Shown here piece after piece: positions 54,113-62,641 of a stretch of 62,870 bases of DNA. Under the pieces are notes generated by a model, which worked only from the letters and a program-made list of their open reading frames with translations, did no database searches and was not told where the DNA came from. Origin of the DNA: an uncultured Pirellulaceae bacterium (GTDB lineage: Bacteria; Planctomycetota; Planctomycetia; Pirellulales; Pirellulaceae); the NCBI GenBank assembly GCA_938091115.1, contig CALKNI010000003.1:1-62870 (forward strand). The letters run 5' to 3'. Position 1 is the first letter of the stretch. Each line of letters begins with the position of its first letter. The translations under genes and the position numbers were made by a program.

Positions 54113-56407
54113 ATGCAAGTTTCAAAAGAACAGTGTTTTACTGACGACGGAGGGCATCGCAATCGAAGCCACCTCCGAGGTTATTGGCTGCCTGCCATGT
54201 TGGTGGCGCTCGTGCTCGGGGCAATGCCATCGGGATTGGCGAATGCTTCGGGGCTGTTGGTAGCAAAGGGTGGCTTTGGCGGGCGACTGTTGATCAAGGA
54301 GCAAATTGTAAACGTCACGATTAACAATGGAATTGCCGTCACTGAGGTAAATCAAGTTTTCCTTAATACGGAAAGTAGGATTGTTGAAGCTCTTTACACA
54401 TTCCCTGTCCCGGTCAATGCCAGTGTGAGTAACTTCAGCATGATCATCAATGGTAAAGAGATGATTGGTGAAGTTGTTGAGAAGAAGCGAGCTCGACAAA
54501 TTTACCAAAGTTATAAGAGAACAAAAAAAGACCCCGGGCTTCTGGAGCAGGTTGATTACAAGACCTTTGAGATGAGAGTGTTCCCAATTCAGCCACACGC
54601 TGAACAGCACATCAAAGTGGTTTATTACCAACCGTTGGATGTTGATCATGATTGGTCAACTTATGTTTTCCCATTGGCAACATCGACGAAGGCTGAAAAC
54701 GAAAAAACAACTGGTAAGTTTGCATTGACGCTTGATATCAAGAGTGAAATTCCTGTGAAAAAAATTACAAGTCATTCACATCCAAATGAGTTTGTAGTTG
54801 TGAACCATTCCAGTGATTACGCACAAGCCAGCATGGAAGTAAATGAAGGTGATTTGAGTCGGGACATTGTAATCGCATTTCAATCAAAGCGAGCCAAGAC
54901 TGGAATCGACTTAATTACCTCGAAACACGAAGGAGAAGATGGCTACTTTTTGATGTCGCTAACAGCCGGTGAGGAGTTGGAAAATACAGCAGGCGGAATG
55001 GATTATGTATTTGTAGTCGATATTTCGGGCAGTATGAGAAACGACGGTAAGTTAATGCTTTCTCAAGGGGCAGTGGAGGCGTTTGTAAATTCTCTTGGTG
55101 CAGAAGACAAATTTGATGTCATGGTTTTCAACAATGCTCCCAAGATGCTGTTTAGCAAACTAGAAGAGGCGAATGTTAACGCGAAGGAAAAGTTGACTAA
55201 GTTTCTGGGTGAGCAATATGCAAAAGGGGGAACAGATCTTCGTCCGGCGATGAACGCAGCGTATCGATATAAGCAACCTGATCGAGAGTTAAATGTAGTC
55301 GTTTTGTCGGATGGAATGACTGAGTCTGGCAGCCAGAAAGAGTTGCTTGAACTGATCGCCGACGCTCCAGCCAGTTCTAAAGTCTTTTGCGTTGGGATTG
55401 GAAACGAAGTGAACCGGCCGTTGCTAAAGCAGCTAGCTCAGGATGCTGGTGGCTTAGCAACGTTCATTTCGCATGAGGATGATTTTATTCGACAGGCCGA
55501 TGCTTTTCGACGTAAATTGGTTCATCCCGTGGCGACTGACCTTGTCTTGTCCATCGATGGTGTGCCGGTTTACGACACGCTGCCAGGGGCACTTCCGAAT
55601 CTGTACCACGGTAAGCCCATTCGGATGATAGGCCGATACAAAGACTTTGGTGAGGGTAACGTGACGTTGAAAGGAACTGTGATGGGCCGTCCGTTTGAGC
55701 AGAGTGTCAGTTTTGATTTTCCAAAGCTCAACGCAGACAATCCGCAAATTGATCGAATGTGGGCTTGGTATCAAGTTCAGGGATTGATGGACGAGATGCG
55801 GAGAAAAGGAGAATCTTCGGGTCTCGTAGACGAGATTGTCAATTTGTGCGAAGGCTATTCTATCGTAAGCGAGTATGCTTCTTTTATCGTTCTCGAGAAT
55901 GATAAAGAGTATAAACGATGGAAGATTGACCGACGCAATGCGACGAGAATCCAGCGAGACCGGGCAGCTCGAAAAAAACTTGACGAATCGCTGAAGCAGC
56001 TACGAGAAGAATCGATGGCCAATTTAGGTCCGATTGAAAGCGATTCAAAAGAGGAAGAAGTTGCCGAGAAGGTTACGAAGCCGGCAGCCCCCAAAAAGCG
56101 AGTTGCTAATAAGGCTCCTCAACGGGGGCAAGATTTGAACTTTGGGACTCAGCCTGTTTCAACCTCGCCTAAAAGGTCAAGCTCAAGAGCGACACCGCCA
56201 GTAAAAACCTCACCTTGGCAGCCGACTAGAAATTCCACTCGTAGCAGCAGTAGCAGCAGTAGCAGCAGTAGTAGCAGCAGTTGGGGTGGTGGTGGAGGAG
56301 GTGCAATTGATCCGATTACCGGGCTGATCGCTGCAGGAATGGCAGGAGTGGCAGCGGCTCGACGGAAACGAAAGGGAGGTTTGAAAAAAGAGACTGATGT
56401 CTCTTAA
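54113..56407 (+). CDS. VIT and vWA domain surface protein with GlyGly-CTERM-like tail
   Basis: 764 residues, ribosome binding site GGAGAG before ATG 54113. A signal segment lies at about residues 25-46. VIT domain: about 50-165. vWA domain: about 297-470, with MIDAS DxSGS at Asp303 (FVVDISGSMR), GGTDLRPAM and VVLSDGMTESG. The helical 560-690 stretch is Lys/Glu rich. The C-terminus has 13 Ser (711-723), Trp, six Gly (725-730), a weakly hydrophobic segment (AIDPITGLIAAGMAGVAAA) and RRKRK. Ser-rich/GG/membrane/Arg is the layout of GlyGly-CTERM signals, which rhombosortases process; the next gene is such a protease. Expected fate: cleavage near GG and surface release or anchoring. The tail after RRKRK is longer than usual. 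Confidence 0.9.
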   Translation: MQVSKEQCFTDDGGHRNRSHLRGYWLPAMLVALVLGAMPSGLANASGLLVAKGGFGGRLLIKEQIVNVTINNGIAVTEVNQVFLNTESRIVEALYTFPVPVNASVSNFSMIINGKEMIGEVVEKKRARQIYQSYKRTKKDPGLLEQVDYKTFEMRVFPIQPHAEQHIKVVYYQPLDVDHDWSTYVFPLATSTKAENEKTTGKFALTLDIKSEIPVKKITSHSHPNEFVVVNHSSDYAQASMEVNEGDLSRDIVIAFQSKRAKTGIDLITSKHEGEDGYFLMSLTAGEELENTAGGMDYVFVVDISGSMRNDGKLMLSQGAVEAFVNSLGAEDKFDVMVFNNAPKMLFSKLEEANVNAKEKLTKFLGEQYAKGGTDLRPAMNAAYRYKQPDRELNVVVLSDGMTESGSQKELLELIADAPASSKVFCVGIGNEVNRPLLKQLAQDAGGLATFISHEDDFIRQADAFRRKLVHPVATDLVLSIDGVPVYDTLPGALPNLYHGKPIRMIGRYKDFGEGNVTLKGTVMGRPFEQSVSFDFPKLNADNPQIDRMWAWYQVQGLMDEMRRKGESSGLVDEIVNLCEGYSIVSEYASFIVLENDKEYKRWKIDRRNATRIQRDRAARKKLDESLKQLREESMANLGPIESDSKEEEVAEKVTKPAAPKKRVANKAPQRGQDLNFGTQPVSTSPKRSSSRATPPVKTSPWQPTRNSTRSSSSSSSSSSSSSWGGGGGGAIDPITGLIAAGMAGVAAARRKRKGGLKKETDVS
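56243..56281 (+). repeat. AGC/AGT serine-codon microsatellite in the CTERM tail
   Basis: Thirteen serine codons in a row are made only of AGC and AGT, arranged mostly as a 9-base AGCAGCAGT unit. Slippage by multiples of three would change the serine spacer length before the Gly stretch without breaking the frame. Confidence 0.9.
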
Positions 56408-56438
56408 GGGAAGGTTTTAAGTGATTGATTTCCAGGTC

Positions 56439-56470
56439 GCCGCTCTTTCGCCTTCAGGTGAGAGAGCGGC
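56439..56470 (+). promoter_or_regulatory. strong intergenic hairpin between VIT-vWA and rhombosortase genes
   Basis: A 14-base-pair stem (56439-56452 with 56457-56470, two G-U pairs) closes a TTCA loop. No T-run follows, so it is not a classic intrinsic terminator. It lies about 30 bases after the VIT-vWA stop and could stabilise the upstream mRNA 3' end or reduce readthrough, giving more substrate than protease. Confidence 0.6.
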
Positions 56471-56536
56471 TGGGGCCTTGGGGCCAGTCAAGTTTGCGAT
56501 TGATAGCCGGCGTCCACTATTAGAATCGAGAGAGTC

Positions 56537-57172
56537 ATGTACCAGTTTATCAAAGAAATTCCGATCACGTTTACCGTTGCGGTCGCCACATTGGTTGTTT
56601 TCTTAGCTCCTGGTTTTGAAAGTTTGCTTGATTTTCAAACGAATTCACCAGTTTTGCATCAATTGGCTCAACTGTTTACATGCCACGCCGCTCATTGGTC
56701 GTTTGACCATCTCGTTTGGGATCTGGTAATGTTTGTCACGATGGGTGTTATTTGCGAACGTAGAAATTCAGTTCAATTTGCAATCGCGTTGGCATTGTCA
56801 GCGATCGCGATTCCCTTGTTTGTTTCTCATTTTTCGTTGGATGTAAATTCTTATCGAGGTTTGAGCGGATTGGATACGGCTTTATTTGGCTTGGCAGTCG
56901 TGTATTTAGTTGACAGTTCGATTCGAGAAAAAAACTGGCCCGGTGTGGGGTTATATTGTTTTTTGTTTGTCGGGATGATGGTGAAAATAGGCTACGAGTA
57001 CTTTGCCGGTGATACCTTGTTCGTCAGTAGCGATGGATTCACCGCGGTTCCGATTGCTCATCTTGTGGGTGCGGTCATCGGCACGGCAATCGGGCTGCTT
57101 GAGGTTATACGGATGCCTCCTATCCCATTCTCATGGCGAAACGCATTTCAGCAAACACAAGTGCCTGGCTAG
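56537..57172 (+). CDS. rrtA: rhombosortase-type rhomboid intramembrane protease
   Basis: 211 residues with about six hydrophobic segments. Rhomboid catalytic features are in order: a His-rich HxxHxxxxHLxWDL stretch (His50, His53, His58) at the start of the second segment, the nucleophile Ser110 in YRGLSG, and the partner His175 in AHLVGAVIG. The YRGLSG form, the compact length and the direct neighbour with a GlyGly-CTERM-like tail point to the rhombosortase branch (TIGR03902-like), which cleaves such tails inside the membrane. It is 129 bases downstream of the VIT-vWA gene on the same strand and probably on the same sigma-54 transcript. The symbol rests on this family reading, not on a search. 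Confidence 0.85.
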   Translation: MYQFIKEIPITFTVAVATLVVFLAPGFESLLDFQTNSPVLHQLAQLFTCHAAHWSFDHLVWDLVMFVTMGVICERRNSVQFAIALALSAIAIPLFVSHFSLDVNSYRGLSGLDTALFGLAVVYLVDSSIREKNWPGVGLYCFLFVGMMVKIGYEYFAGDTLFVSSDGFTAVPIAHLVGAVIGTAIGLLEVIRMPPIPFSWRNAFQQTQVPG

Positions 57173-57248
57173 TCGCCGGTGCATCTTGGGTTGTCCAAGG
57201 ACGGCATAACGGCCAGCCTTGTAAGACTCAAAGTTCAGTTAGTCACTC

Positions 57249-59033
57249 TCATTGCCGGGTGAGAATGACCTGATGCGGTCCTTGCTTTTTTCCATCGAAA
57301 TCAGCGATAACTGACAGAGTAGTTTTACCTTGTGGAATGTCGATAAGATCGACGTGGCCTCTCTGTTGTCCCGCGGGGATTTCGATTGTCTGCGAGAGGT
57401 TGCCCACTTTGATCAATGCTTTACCCTTTGGCGGTGAATAATTAAAAATGATCTCGATCTCGTAAGACATTGGTTTCTCTGCTTCCAACAACCAGGAGCC
57501 ATTGGAATCGCGAGCCCAGGGCTTGCCCTGTGAGTGTCGCCAGTCTTGCCGAGTCAAGACCGTTTTGGGTTCGTAGTCGGTACCGACAAAAATTCGGGGA
57601 GGGGCATAGTTGTCGGGGCGGGTGGCACTGACATCTTCGAACCATGATTCATAGTTTGCTTTTAACCGGGCGACAACCTCCGGCTGTTTAACTGCAATGT
57701 TGTTTTGTTGTCGCGGGTCTTGCTTGAGATTGTAGAGTTCCAATTTGACTTCGCCATCAAATTTCTCATTTCCAAATCCACTGGGATGTACAAGTTTCCA
57801 AGGTCCGTTGTGAAGTGCAAAATGATGATAAAGCTGTGGTTTATCTCCGCGATGAGTTTGGAACACGAGTGACCGGTTGGGCCAGTCTGGGAGGTCGTTG
57901 ACAAGTAGTGGAAGAAAGCTCCGACCGTCGATGGGGTGGGTTGGGGTACTCTCGATCGAACAGGCATCGAGGAGCGTTGGAAGTACATCGATATGAGCAC
58001 ACATTAAATTCGATCGATGCCCTGATTTGACTTTGGCTGGCCAGTGAAAGAGTAAGGGTGACCTGATTCCACCATCGTCGACATGAGTTTTCATGCCCCG
58101 CATGTTACCCACAAATCTCATCGAATTTGGCCCGTTGTCATTAAGGTAAATGACAATTGTGTTTTTCAACACTCCCAAAGATTCAAGGTGTTCAAAAAGT
58201 CTGCCTACATTGACGTCAATGTTCGTGATCATTGCGGCAATCCGAGCCAGTTTGTCGTTCTCTTTTTCCAAACGTTTTTCGTTGAGTTTGTAAATCAGAA
58301 TAGGCGAAAAATCGACTTGGCGATATTTTTCATAAAGCGCTGCAGGAACATCGTGAAATGGCCCATGGGGAGCGTTGGTTGCGATGTAGGTAAAGAAGTT
58401 TTTCTTGGCGTTGACACTTTCATCAATGAACTCCATGGCTGCATCAAAGTAAAGGTCGGTGCAGTATCCTTTCATCGGCGTTTCGATTCCATTTTTAATT
58501 AGCGTGGGATCGGTATATTTTCCCTCGGCTCCAATTGGGTCAGAAGGTTGACCAATTCCTCCGCCGCGGTGGAGCAGACTGTCCTGAAACCCTTGGTCAT
58601 TGGCGCGCAGTGGATAGTTGTCTCCGAGATGCCACTTGCCATAGATTCCCGTTTGATATCCTGCGTCGTGGAGATATTCCGCAATAGTTTTTTCATCGGG
58701 ATCCATCATTGCTCGACCAATATAAGTGTCGATGCACCGCGTTCGATAATTGTACCTTCCTGTCATGAGGCTCGCCCGTGTAGGAGCGCAAACAGGGCTA
58801 ACGTAAAAATTTGTTAAGCACCCGCCGTTTTTGAACATGGAGTCGAGTGCAGGGGTTTCAATTAGCGGATTCCCCTGAAATCCATAATCGCCGCCACCCT
58901 GGTCGTCGCTCATGATGACAACAACATTGGGGCGTTGGTTCTCTGCCAGCGCTGTGACAGGAATTGCAAAACCCATCGACACACAAAACAGAAACATCCA
59001 AAGATTAAAAAAATTAAATATCGAGCGATTCAT
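57249..59033 (-). CDS. exported type I sulfatase with C-terminal extra domain
   Basis: 594 residues from ATG 59033 (open to 59090, but the signal peptide NRSIFNFFNLWMFLFCVSMG starts here). RPNVVVIMSDDQGGGDYG holds the metal Asp pair. CAPTR with the formylglycine Cys at residue 82 precedes ASLMTGRYNYR. GKWHLGDNYPLR and YLNDNGPNS complete the active site. A beta-rich C-terminal domain of about 110 residues (YEIEIIFNYSPPKGKALIKVGN) follows the core and may bind carbohydrate. It is of the arylsulfatase A/B-like type. It is convergent with the rhombosortase gene. Confidence 0.92.
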   Translation of the reverse strand: MNRSIFNFFNLWMFLFCVSMGFAIPVTALAENQRPNVVVIMSDDQGGGDYGFQGNPLIETPALDSMFKNGGCLTNFYVSPVCAPTRASLMTGRYNYRTRCIDTYIGRAMMDPDEKTIAEYLHDAGYQTGIYGKWHLGDNYPLRANDQGFQDSLLHRGGGIGQPSDPIGAEGKYTDPTLIKNGIETPMKGYCTDLYFDAAMEFIDESVNAKKNFFTYIATNAPHGPFHDVPAALYEKYRQVDFSPILIYKLNEKRLEKENDKLARIAAMITNIDVNVGRLFEHLESLGVLKNTIVIYLNDNGPNSMRFVGNMRGMKTHVDDGGIRSPLLFHWPAKVKSGHRSNLMCAHIDVLPTLLDACSIESTPTHPIDGRSFLPLLVNDLPDWPNRSLVFQTHRGDKPQLYHHFALHNGPWKLVHPSGFGNEKFDGEVKLELYNLKQDPRQQNNIAVKQPEVVARLKANYESWFEDVSATRPDNYAPPRIFVGTDYEPKTVLTRQDWRHSQGKPWARDSNGSWLLEAEKPMSYEIEIIFNYSPPKGKALIKVGNLSQTIEIPAGQQRGHVDLIDIPQGKTTLSVIADFDGKKQGPHQVILTRQ

Positions 59034-59209
59034 AGATCGGTTGCATCCTGTTGTAATGATTCGGAAGGTTATGTTTTCACTCTGAAGCAATTTTCGATTA
59101 GCGATTACAGTTCGTGTCGAATCATCCTAAACGATAGTCGGCTCATTCCAAAATTATTTGTGGCGGAGAAGTTAGTTGGTTTGCACAAGAGGTTTTCAGA
59201 GTTTGACGG

Positions 59210-60469
59210 TCAATCGGTAGCACCCGTGGACATAAAAATAGATTCAAGCCCGTGGAAATGATAAGTGTTGGAATAAATGGGTTTTGTATCGAGTTGGACT
59301 TGAGGCAATCGTTGTAGAAAAACTGGAATTGAGATTTGAATTTCCAATCTCGCCAGCGGTGCCCCCAGGCAATAGTGGATACCCCCACCAAAGCTCAAAT
59401 GAGGATTGGGATGCCGGTCTAGTTGAAGTTCATGGGGGTTGCGAAAGACAGTCGAGTCGCGATTGGCGGCACCGAGAATTAGGGCTACCTCTTGTCCTGT
59501 CTCAAAATGGTGTCCACCAATCTCCAGAGGTTCGAGAACCCAGCGGTTGAATTGGTGCAATGGAGTGTCAAATCTTAATAACTCCTCGACGGCCGATTTA
59601 CTAAACGAAGTATCGCCTGAGCCATGGTTTCGCCAAAGCGCTAACTGCTGTGGGTTATTTAAGAGTGCGACCATTCCATTGCCAAGAACATTGACGGTTG
59701 CCTCATGACCGGCATTGAGCAATAAGATACAGTTTGCGATCAGCTCATCTTCGCTGAGGCGATCGCCGACTGATTCGACTTCGATTAATTTACTAATTAG
59801 GTCCTCGCGTGGGTGCCTGCGCCTTTTTTGTACCAAAGACTTAAGGTAGCTTACGAATTCACGTGAGGATTCAACAGCAGTCGCTTCCATTTCCGGCGTT
59901 CTTTGCATCTCATACATTTTGATCATATTGTGTGACCAGCGCAGCAGTTCCGGCGCCATCGATTCGGGAACGCCAAGCATTTCAGCAATGACAATCACAG
60001 GGATGGGGGTTGCGTATCGTTCTTTGAAATCAAAGCTGCTGCCCCCGCAATTATCTTCGATTTCGTCAATCAGCTGATGGCATAGTTCTTCGATCCGTCC
60101 TCGTTGACGCTCAATTTCCCTCGCCACGAATCCCTTTTGGACGAGGCCCCGCAAGCGGGTATGGGAGGGTGGCTCGAGCCCTAGCATGGAATGTCGATCG
60201 ACATCGAAAAAGGGTTTTATTTTGGAAGGAATGGCAGGAAGCCCTAATTCCTCTCGCGATTTCAGGTGATCGATTTGTCGACCGAAACGCCGATCCCGCA
60301 ACAGAGATGAAACGTCCTGGTGATTAACAAAAGTCCAAAGTCGATGTTCTTGCCAGTAGAACATCGGACATTGTTGCTGAAGTTTTTCGTAATAAGGATA
60401 GGGATTGTTATAAAAGTCTTTGTCGCGAATATTTAGACTGACGGTTTGTTTTTTAGGGTTGATCTGCAT
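59210..60469 (-). CDS. cytochrome P450 (bacterial class I type)
   Basis: 419 residues from ATG 60469 (a GTG two codons upstream is also in frame; AGG before ATG 60469 favours it). P450 signatures are complete: the oxygen-binding I-helix LLNAGHEATVNVLG, the K-helix ExxR in VEELLRFDTPLHQFNRWV, and the heme loop FGGGIHYCLGAPLARLE, whose Cys is the axial thiolate. It is a soluble, CYP107/CYP105-like bacterial P450 that oxidises a small hydrophobic molecule and needs ferredoxin and reductase partners; none is encoded nearby. Substrate unknown. It lies 119 bases after the next gene on the same strand but no pathway is apparent. Confidence 0.93.
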   Translation of the reverse strand: MQINPKKQTVSLNIRDKDFYNNPYPYYEKLQQQCPMFYWQEHRLWTFVNHQDVSSLLRDRRFGRQIDHLKSREELGLPAIPSKIKPFFDVDRHSMLGLEPPSHTRLRGLVQKGFVAREIERQRGRIEELCHQLIDEIEDNCGGSSFDFKERYATPIPVIVIAEMLGVPESMAPELLRWSHNMIKMYEMQRTPEMEATAVESSREFVSYLKSLVQKRRRHPREDLISKLIEVESVGDRLSEDELIANCILLLNAGHEATVNVLGNGMVALLNNPQQLALWRNHGSGDTSFSKSAVEELLRFDTPLHQFNRWVLEPLEIGGHHFETGQEVALILGAANRDSTVFRNPHELQLDRHPNPHLSFGGGIHYCLGAPLARLEIQISIPVFLQRLPQVQLDTKPIYSNTYHFHGLESIFMSTGATD

Positions 60470-60575
60470 GAGCACCTAATTTGAGGCCGCGGTCACTAAA
60501 GATTAGCTCACGATCATAACCGCTTTTCACGGTCAATGTTGGATTGAACGGTTGATGTCCGCTGTCTCACTGAGC

Positions 60576-61832
60576 TCAATTGAACCAGATTGCAAAACCA
60601 AATAGATCACCTCCAAAGGCCTCTTGGAACTGCCTCCATTTTTCAGGACTGGTGACATTTCCCCGTTCTACATGCGGGAGAGCGCCAGTACCGTGAATAA
60701 AAAGTATTAAATCAAAATTTTTCGGCTCCGTCAGAAATCGTTTGACATTAAAGCCGCGGTCTTTGGCTTCTCCCCGCCAAAACGGGAGTAGTTTTTTGCC
60801 ATCTAAGATGGCCTCGGATTCGTCTAGAATCGCCTGCCACGCAGTCAGTGTTTGATCGTTGGGGCGAAAGGGAGATACCAAGGTCGTTTGCCTGGAGTTG
60901 GGAATCCACTCCCGGTCATTGTCGGTTTCTTTAGCAAGAGCACGCCACATTTCACGACTTAATTCAACGACTTTTTTCAAATGTTTATGAATTCGTTTTA
61001 CTCGTTCTGGCTCTTTTAGTTTGAAATTTGAGTTATGGAATGATGCCAAAATATCAAGCAATGTGTTTCGATCAAAAATGGAATTGTATTGCTTGCCTTT
61101 CGATGCTTCAAACTCTTCTTTCATAAATTCGTGCTTGAATTTGACCTTTGGAAATAAGCGATATGCGGCGACGTCCCAAAGCGCTTCTGCGTCATAAGCC
61201 AAAGCAAATTCAAGCAAGCTTCGAAGAACGTGGGTATAACCTCGCAGCCAGATGGCGTCGGCATAATCGAAGGCGATGACTGTTGTAGGCCTGCATCTTG
61301 GTGGAATTTTTTTAAGGTCAAATAACTCGTCTAGAAAAGCATTCAAGTCCTCCGATTTGTTTTTTTCCCCATCTCCATTGATGTCAAAATGAATCTCAAA
61401 TAAGTGAAGTGGAAGCTTTATATTTTTCGACTCTATCTTTGCGAGGGTTTGATCTGCCTTTTCGAGATCTTTTATCATTTTCTTAAAAACCTGCCGCACC
61501 GATTCGTATTCAATTTGTTCGGGGTTTGGATTGTTGGGTACCGGCAATCGAAAGAATGGCAAAATTGCATTTCTCGTATTGCCGTTAATTCCGTATCGAT
61601 ACCAGCTCTTGGAAAGGTGATCTAAGGATTGCATAAATTGAAGTGTGCCGAGTCCAAGTCGTGCTTGATCGTCTTTTGGGTGTTTCTCAAGATGAACTTT
61701 GAGATCTCGTTCCCCCTGGGAAAATTTTCCCGTGAGCAGATACTTTTCCACCAATGGTTGTTGCTGACCCCACGCAAAACTGTTGGCAAGCAGAAGTAGG
61801 CTACACGTCATCAAGGTGATTTTGCTAAACAT
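60576..61832 (-). CDS. exported protein with TPR-like start and EF-hand-like loop, unknown function
   Basis: 418 residues with a signal peptide (1-23, ends AWGQQ). Residues about 27-75 look like one or two TPR helices (LLTGKFSQGERDLKVHLEKHPKDDQARLGLGTLQF). Near residue 150 the segment DINGDGEKNKSEDL fits the 12-residue EF-hand calcium loop of a DxDxDG type. The rest is mostly helical and no family is recognised. It is 120 bases upstream of the P450 gene on the same strand, with no obvious link. Confidence 0.6.
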   Translation of the reverse strand: MFSKITLMTCSLLLLANSFAWGQQQPLVEKYLLTGKFSQGERDLKVHLEKHPKDDQARLGLGTLQFMQSLDHLSKSWYRYGINGNTRNAILPFFRLPVPNNPNPEQIEYESVRQVFKKMIKDLEKADQTLAKIESKNIKLPLHLFEIHFDINGDGEKNKSEDLNAFLDELFDLKKIPPRCRPTTVIAFDYADAIWLRGYTHVLRSLLEFALAYDAEALWDVAAYRLFPKVKFKHEFMKEEFEASKGKQYNSIFDRNTLLDILASFHNSNFKLKEPERVKRIHKHLKKVVELSREMWRALAKETDNDREWIPNSRQTTLVSPFRPNDQTLTAWQAILDESEAILDGKKLLPFWRGEAKDRGFNVKRFLTEPKNFDLILFIHGTGALPHVERGNVTSPEKWRQFQEAFGGDLFGFAIWFN

Positions 61833-61951
61833 GAGTTGTTTGTTCCATTTTGAGTTGTTGGCTTGGCCAGCGATTTCGATTGTTCCTACTCGAGTGTATT
61901 GGATTCGGTTTTAACAAATCAGTTCTGGAGTTTGAAATTCTGAAAACCCTA

Positions 61952-62641
61952 TCATTTGGAATCTGCGACGGGGGGATAGCAAAGGTCGTTCCAATTTTCT
62001 GACCAAGCATAATCGGTGATGATTTTCAATACGACAAAAACAAGGCTTTCCAGCACAATTCCACATTGCTTGACTATTTTACGGTTGAGTTTGCTTCCAA
62101 AAGTGGCAGCTCCGTGAATCAACTGGCATCGCACCAAATAAATTCGACTAAAAACTTGGTGTAAGATTTGGCAGTAATTTTCCTCGCTGTACATGCGTTG
62201 AATTGAAATTTCATCGCGGCGTTGATTGAACCGTTTTTCTGTACTAAGTGTTTTCCAGAAGTACTTATTAACAAATGGATCCGAACAAATTTGGCTAACG
62301 CGTGTTTGTTGCTCGATGAGGCAGGCCTCGATTAAGGAATCTTTGTCACACTCTTCCATGACGGTCAAGAATCCGGTAAGCGCGCGGCCATCCCTTTCGG
62401 GTTCGTGATCGCATGAATTCCAGCGGCCAAAAAGTGAATTGAGTCCGATCCAGCGGAAGATCAGTTTTTCGTCAAGTTTGTCATCTTGGTCTTCGCATTC
62501 CGCAGCGGCGAGCCAACTGAACGCACGGTGCATTCGCACGGCCAGCGGGTGTTGTGGACAGGCACGTTGCAATCGCTGTTTGGTTGAATCCCAGTAAATT
62601 TTTAAGTCTTCAACCTTGTCCTGTGGCGGAGAGTCATGCAT
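61952..62641 (-). CDS. HEPN-like (Apea-type) domain protein
   Basis: 229 residues from ATG 62641 (another ATG at 62698 is in frame and also possible; an AGGA lies almost touching it). The protein is all-helical. Near residue 185 it has RCQLIHGAAT, the R-x4-H motif of HEPN ribonuclease-like domains, preceded by a long amphipathic helix and by FRWIGLNSLFG near residue 60, which resembles Apea-like HEPN proteins. HEPN proteins are often RNases of toxin or defence systems, but a nucleotidyltransferase or other antitoxin partner is not seen beside it. No mobile-element sign. Function unproven. Confidence 0.55.
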   Translation of the reverse strand: MHDSPPQDKVEDLKIYWDSTKQRLQRACPQHPLAVRMHRAFSWLAAAECEDQDDKLDEKLIFRWIGLNSLFGRWNSCDHEPERDGRALTGFLTVMEECDKDSLIEACLIEQQTRVSQICSDPFVNKYFWKTLSTEKRFNQRRDEISIQRMYSEENYCQILHQVFSRIYLVRCQLIHGAATFGSKLNRKIVKQCGIVLESLVFVVLKIITDYAWSENWNDLCYPPVADSK

